Assembly: GCA_035695265.1 (NCBI GenBank)
Contig: DASSEM010000062.1
Location: 1 to 15,182 of the forward strand
Direction: 5' to 3'
DNA length: 15,182 bases
From: RHKX01 sp035695265
GTDB taxonomy: Bacteria > Actinomycetota > Thermoleophilia > Solirubrobacterales > 70-9
The notes under the pieces were generated by a model that saw only the letters and a program-made list of their open reading frames with translations, made no database searches and was not told where the DNA came from. Every line of letters begins with the position of its first letter. Position 1 is the stretch's first letter. Below are positions 14,696-15,182 of the stretch, piece by piece. A program made the translations under genes and the position numbers.

Positions 14696-14699
14696 GGCG
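14675..14699 (+). promoter_or_regulatory. MraZ operator: three direct repeats at 10-bp period
   Basis: TGGGG (14675-14679), TGGGT (14685-14689) and TGGCG (14695-14699) are separated by exactly 5 nt each. This matches the TGGGN-N5 direct-repeat operator described for MraZ in other bacteria; the third copy deviates at one position. The array covers the -35/-10 spacer and the -10 element, so bound MraZ should repress its own operon. Confidence 0.72.
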
Positions 14700-14714
14700 C
14701 CCAAGTTGACCAGA

Positions 14715-14757
14715 GGGCCGGGGTGGCGAGGCTCCTCCCACCTCACCACTCCGGCCC
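14715..14757 (+). promoter_or_regulatory. Long leader hairpin in the mraZ 5' UTR
   Basis: GGGCCGGGGTGGCGAGG (14715-14731) pairs with CCTCACCACTCCGGCCC (14741-14757): 16 of 17 positions including one G-U, with one mismatch. The 9-nt loop contains CTCCTC (14732-14737), which is complementary to GAGGAG in the mraZ ribosome binding site (14799-14804). No T-tract follows, so it is not an ordinary intrinsic terminator. Confidence 0.65.
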
Positions 14758-14798
14758 GAAGTCTCCTTGAGCGCACGAACTTCAACCGCACACCATTC

Positions 14799-14810
14799 GA
14801 GGAGAGAGGA
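14799..14810 (+). promoter_or_regulatory. mraZ ribosome binding site
   Basis: The purine-rich stretch GAGGAGAGAGGA ends 8 nt before the TTG at 14819. It supports this unusual start codon and is the partner of the complementary hairpin loop upstream. Confidence 0.75.
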
Positions 14811-14818
14811 CGAACCCC

Positions 14819-15182
14819 TTGGCCTTCCGCGGCCAGCACGAGCACAGCCTCGACGCGAAGGATCGGTTGACCATCCCCTCGCGGCTCCGCGCGCAGCTCG
14901 CCGACGGCGCGGTCCTGGTCGCCGGCCTCGATCCGTGCGTCGAGATCTGGCCGCACGCCGGCTTCAACGACTTCGCGAGGCAGATCCTCGCCGGACTCAA
15001 CCCACTCTCGAGCAACGCCCGCATGCTGCGCCGCCGGTTCCACGCCAACGCCGAGGACGAGACGCTCGACTCCGCGGGACGGCTGCGGGTCGCCAAGCAC
15101 CTGATCGCCCACGCCGACCTGGCCGGCTCGTGCATCGTGGTGGGCGCGGACGACCACCTCGAGGTCTGGAGCCCAGAGCGCT
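14819..15182 (+). CDS. mraZ: MraZ transcriptional regulator, N-terminal part (3' end outside window)
   Basis: The first 121 residues of MraZ are visible. The start AFRGQHEHSLDAKDRLTIPSRLR is the family's first AbrB-like DXXXR half, and DETLDSAGRLRVAKHLIAHADL is the second. MraZ is a ring-forming DNA-binding protein that usually opens the dcw cluster and controls its own operon, with rsmH/mraW, ftsL, ftsI and mur genes normally following. The start must be TTG: the conserved FRG motif begins at residue 3 and a good ribosome binding site lies 8 nt upstream. Family length is about 140-150 aa, so roughly the last 25 residues are missing. Asp replaces the usual Gly in the first DAKGR motif. Confidence 0.95.
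   Translation, partial: MAFRGQHEHSLDAKDRLTIPSRLRAQLADGAVLVAGLDPCVEIWPHAGFNDFARQILAGLNPLSSNARMLRRRFHANAEDETLDSAGRLRVAKHLIAHADLAGSCIVVGADDHLEVWSPER

Noticed and set aside
1..15182. CRISPR arrays, insertion sequences, phage or toxin-antitoxin genes
   Set aside because: I looked for regularly spaced repeats, transposase motifs and small paired ORFs and saw none; the window looks like chromosomal backbone.

Overview
The window is very GC-rich with dense, overlapping genes and several GTG or TTG starts. Gene content (fused energy-coupling-factor (ECF) transporter, Tad-type secretion genes, a short Rho with an Rho_N domain, mraZ at a probable dcw cluster edge) fits a high-GC actinobacterium. Thermoleophilia/Solirubrobacterales is my best guess, but this is an inference from gene style, not a marker gene.

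Layout. (1) Positions 2-5740, plus strand, look like one tightly packed transcription unit: the 3' end of an ECF-type ABC ATPase; a large membrane protein joining an ECF substrate-binding (S) domain to an extracellular prenyltransferase/transcobalamin-like alpha-barrel; a GlpD-type glycerol-3-phosphate dehydrogenase; a strongly diverged Rho-like protein; and a short NfeD-like membrane protein. (2) Positions 5728-7981 hold three single genes: an unrecognised 154-aa protein (minus), a DUF192 protein (plus) and an MFS exporter (minus). The last two collide at their 3' ends. (3) Positions 8064-12897, plus strand, form a six-gene chain in which every stop overlaps the next start: response regulator, short histidine kinase, CpaB, CpaF/TadA ATPase, TadB and TadC. 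This is a partial Tad/Flp pilus or secretion locus with its own two-component system; no pilin, prepilin peptidase or TadZ is present here. (4) Positions 12930-14382, minus strand, form a two-gene unit: a membrane-anchored protein of unknown function followed by a YpsA/SLOG-like protein. (5) Positions 14383-14818 form a long, structured intergenic region. It ends in a promoter overlaid by three TGGGN-type MraZ boxes at exact 10-bp period and a long leader hairpin, then mraZ, which runs off the window and probably opens the cell-division/cell-wall (dcw) cluster.

The most unusual items are the Rho-like protein, the ECF-S/alpha-barrel fusion, and the mraZ leader. The Rho-like protein keeps its RNA-binding N-terminal domains. 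It has lost the P-loop lysine, the Q-loop, the R-loop lysine and the arginine finger. The ECF-S fusion resembles a transporter with a built-in capture domain. In the mraZ leader, the hairpin loop is complementary to the ribosome binding site.
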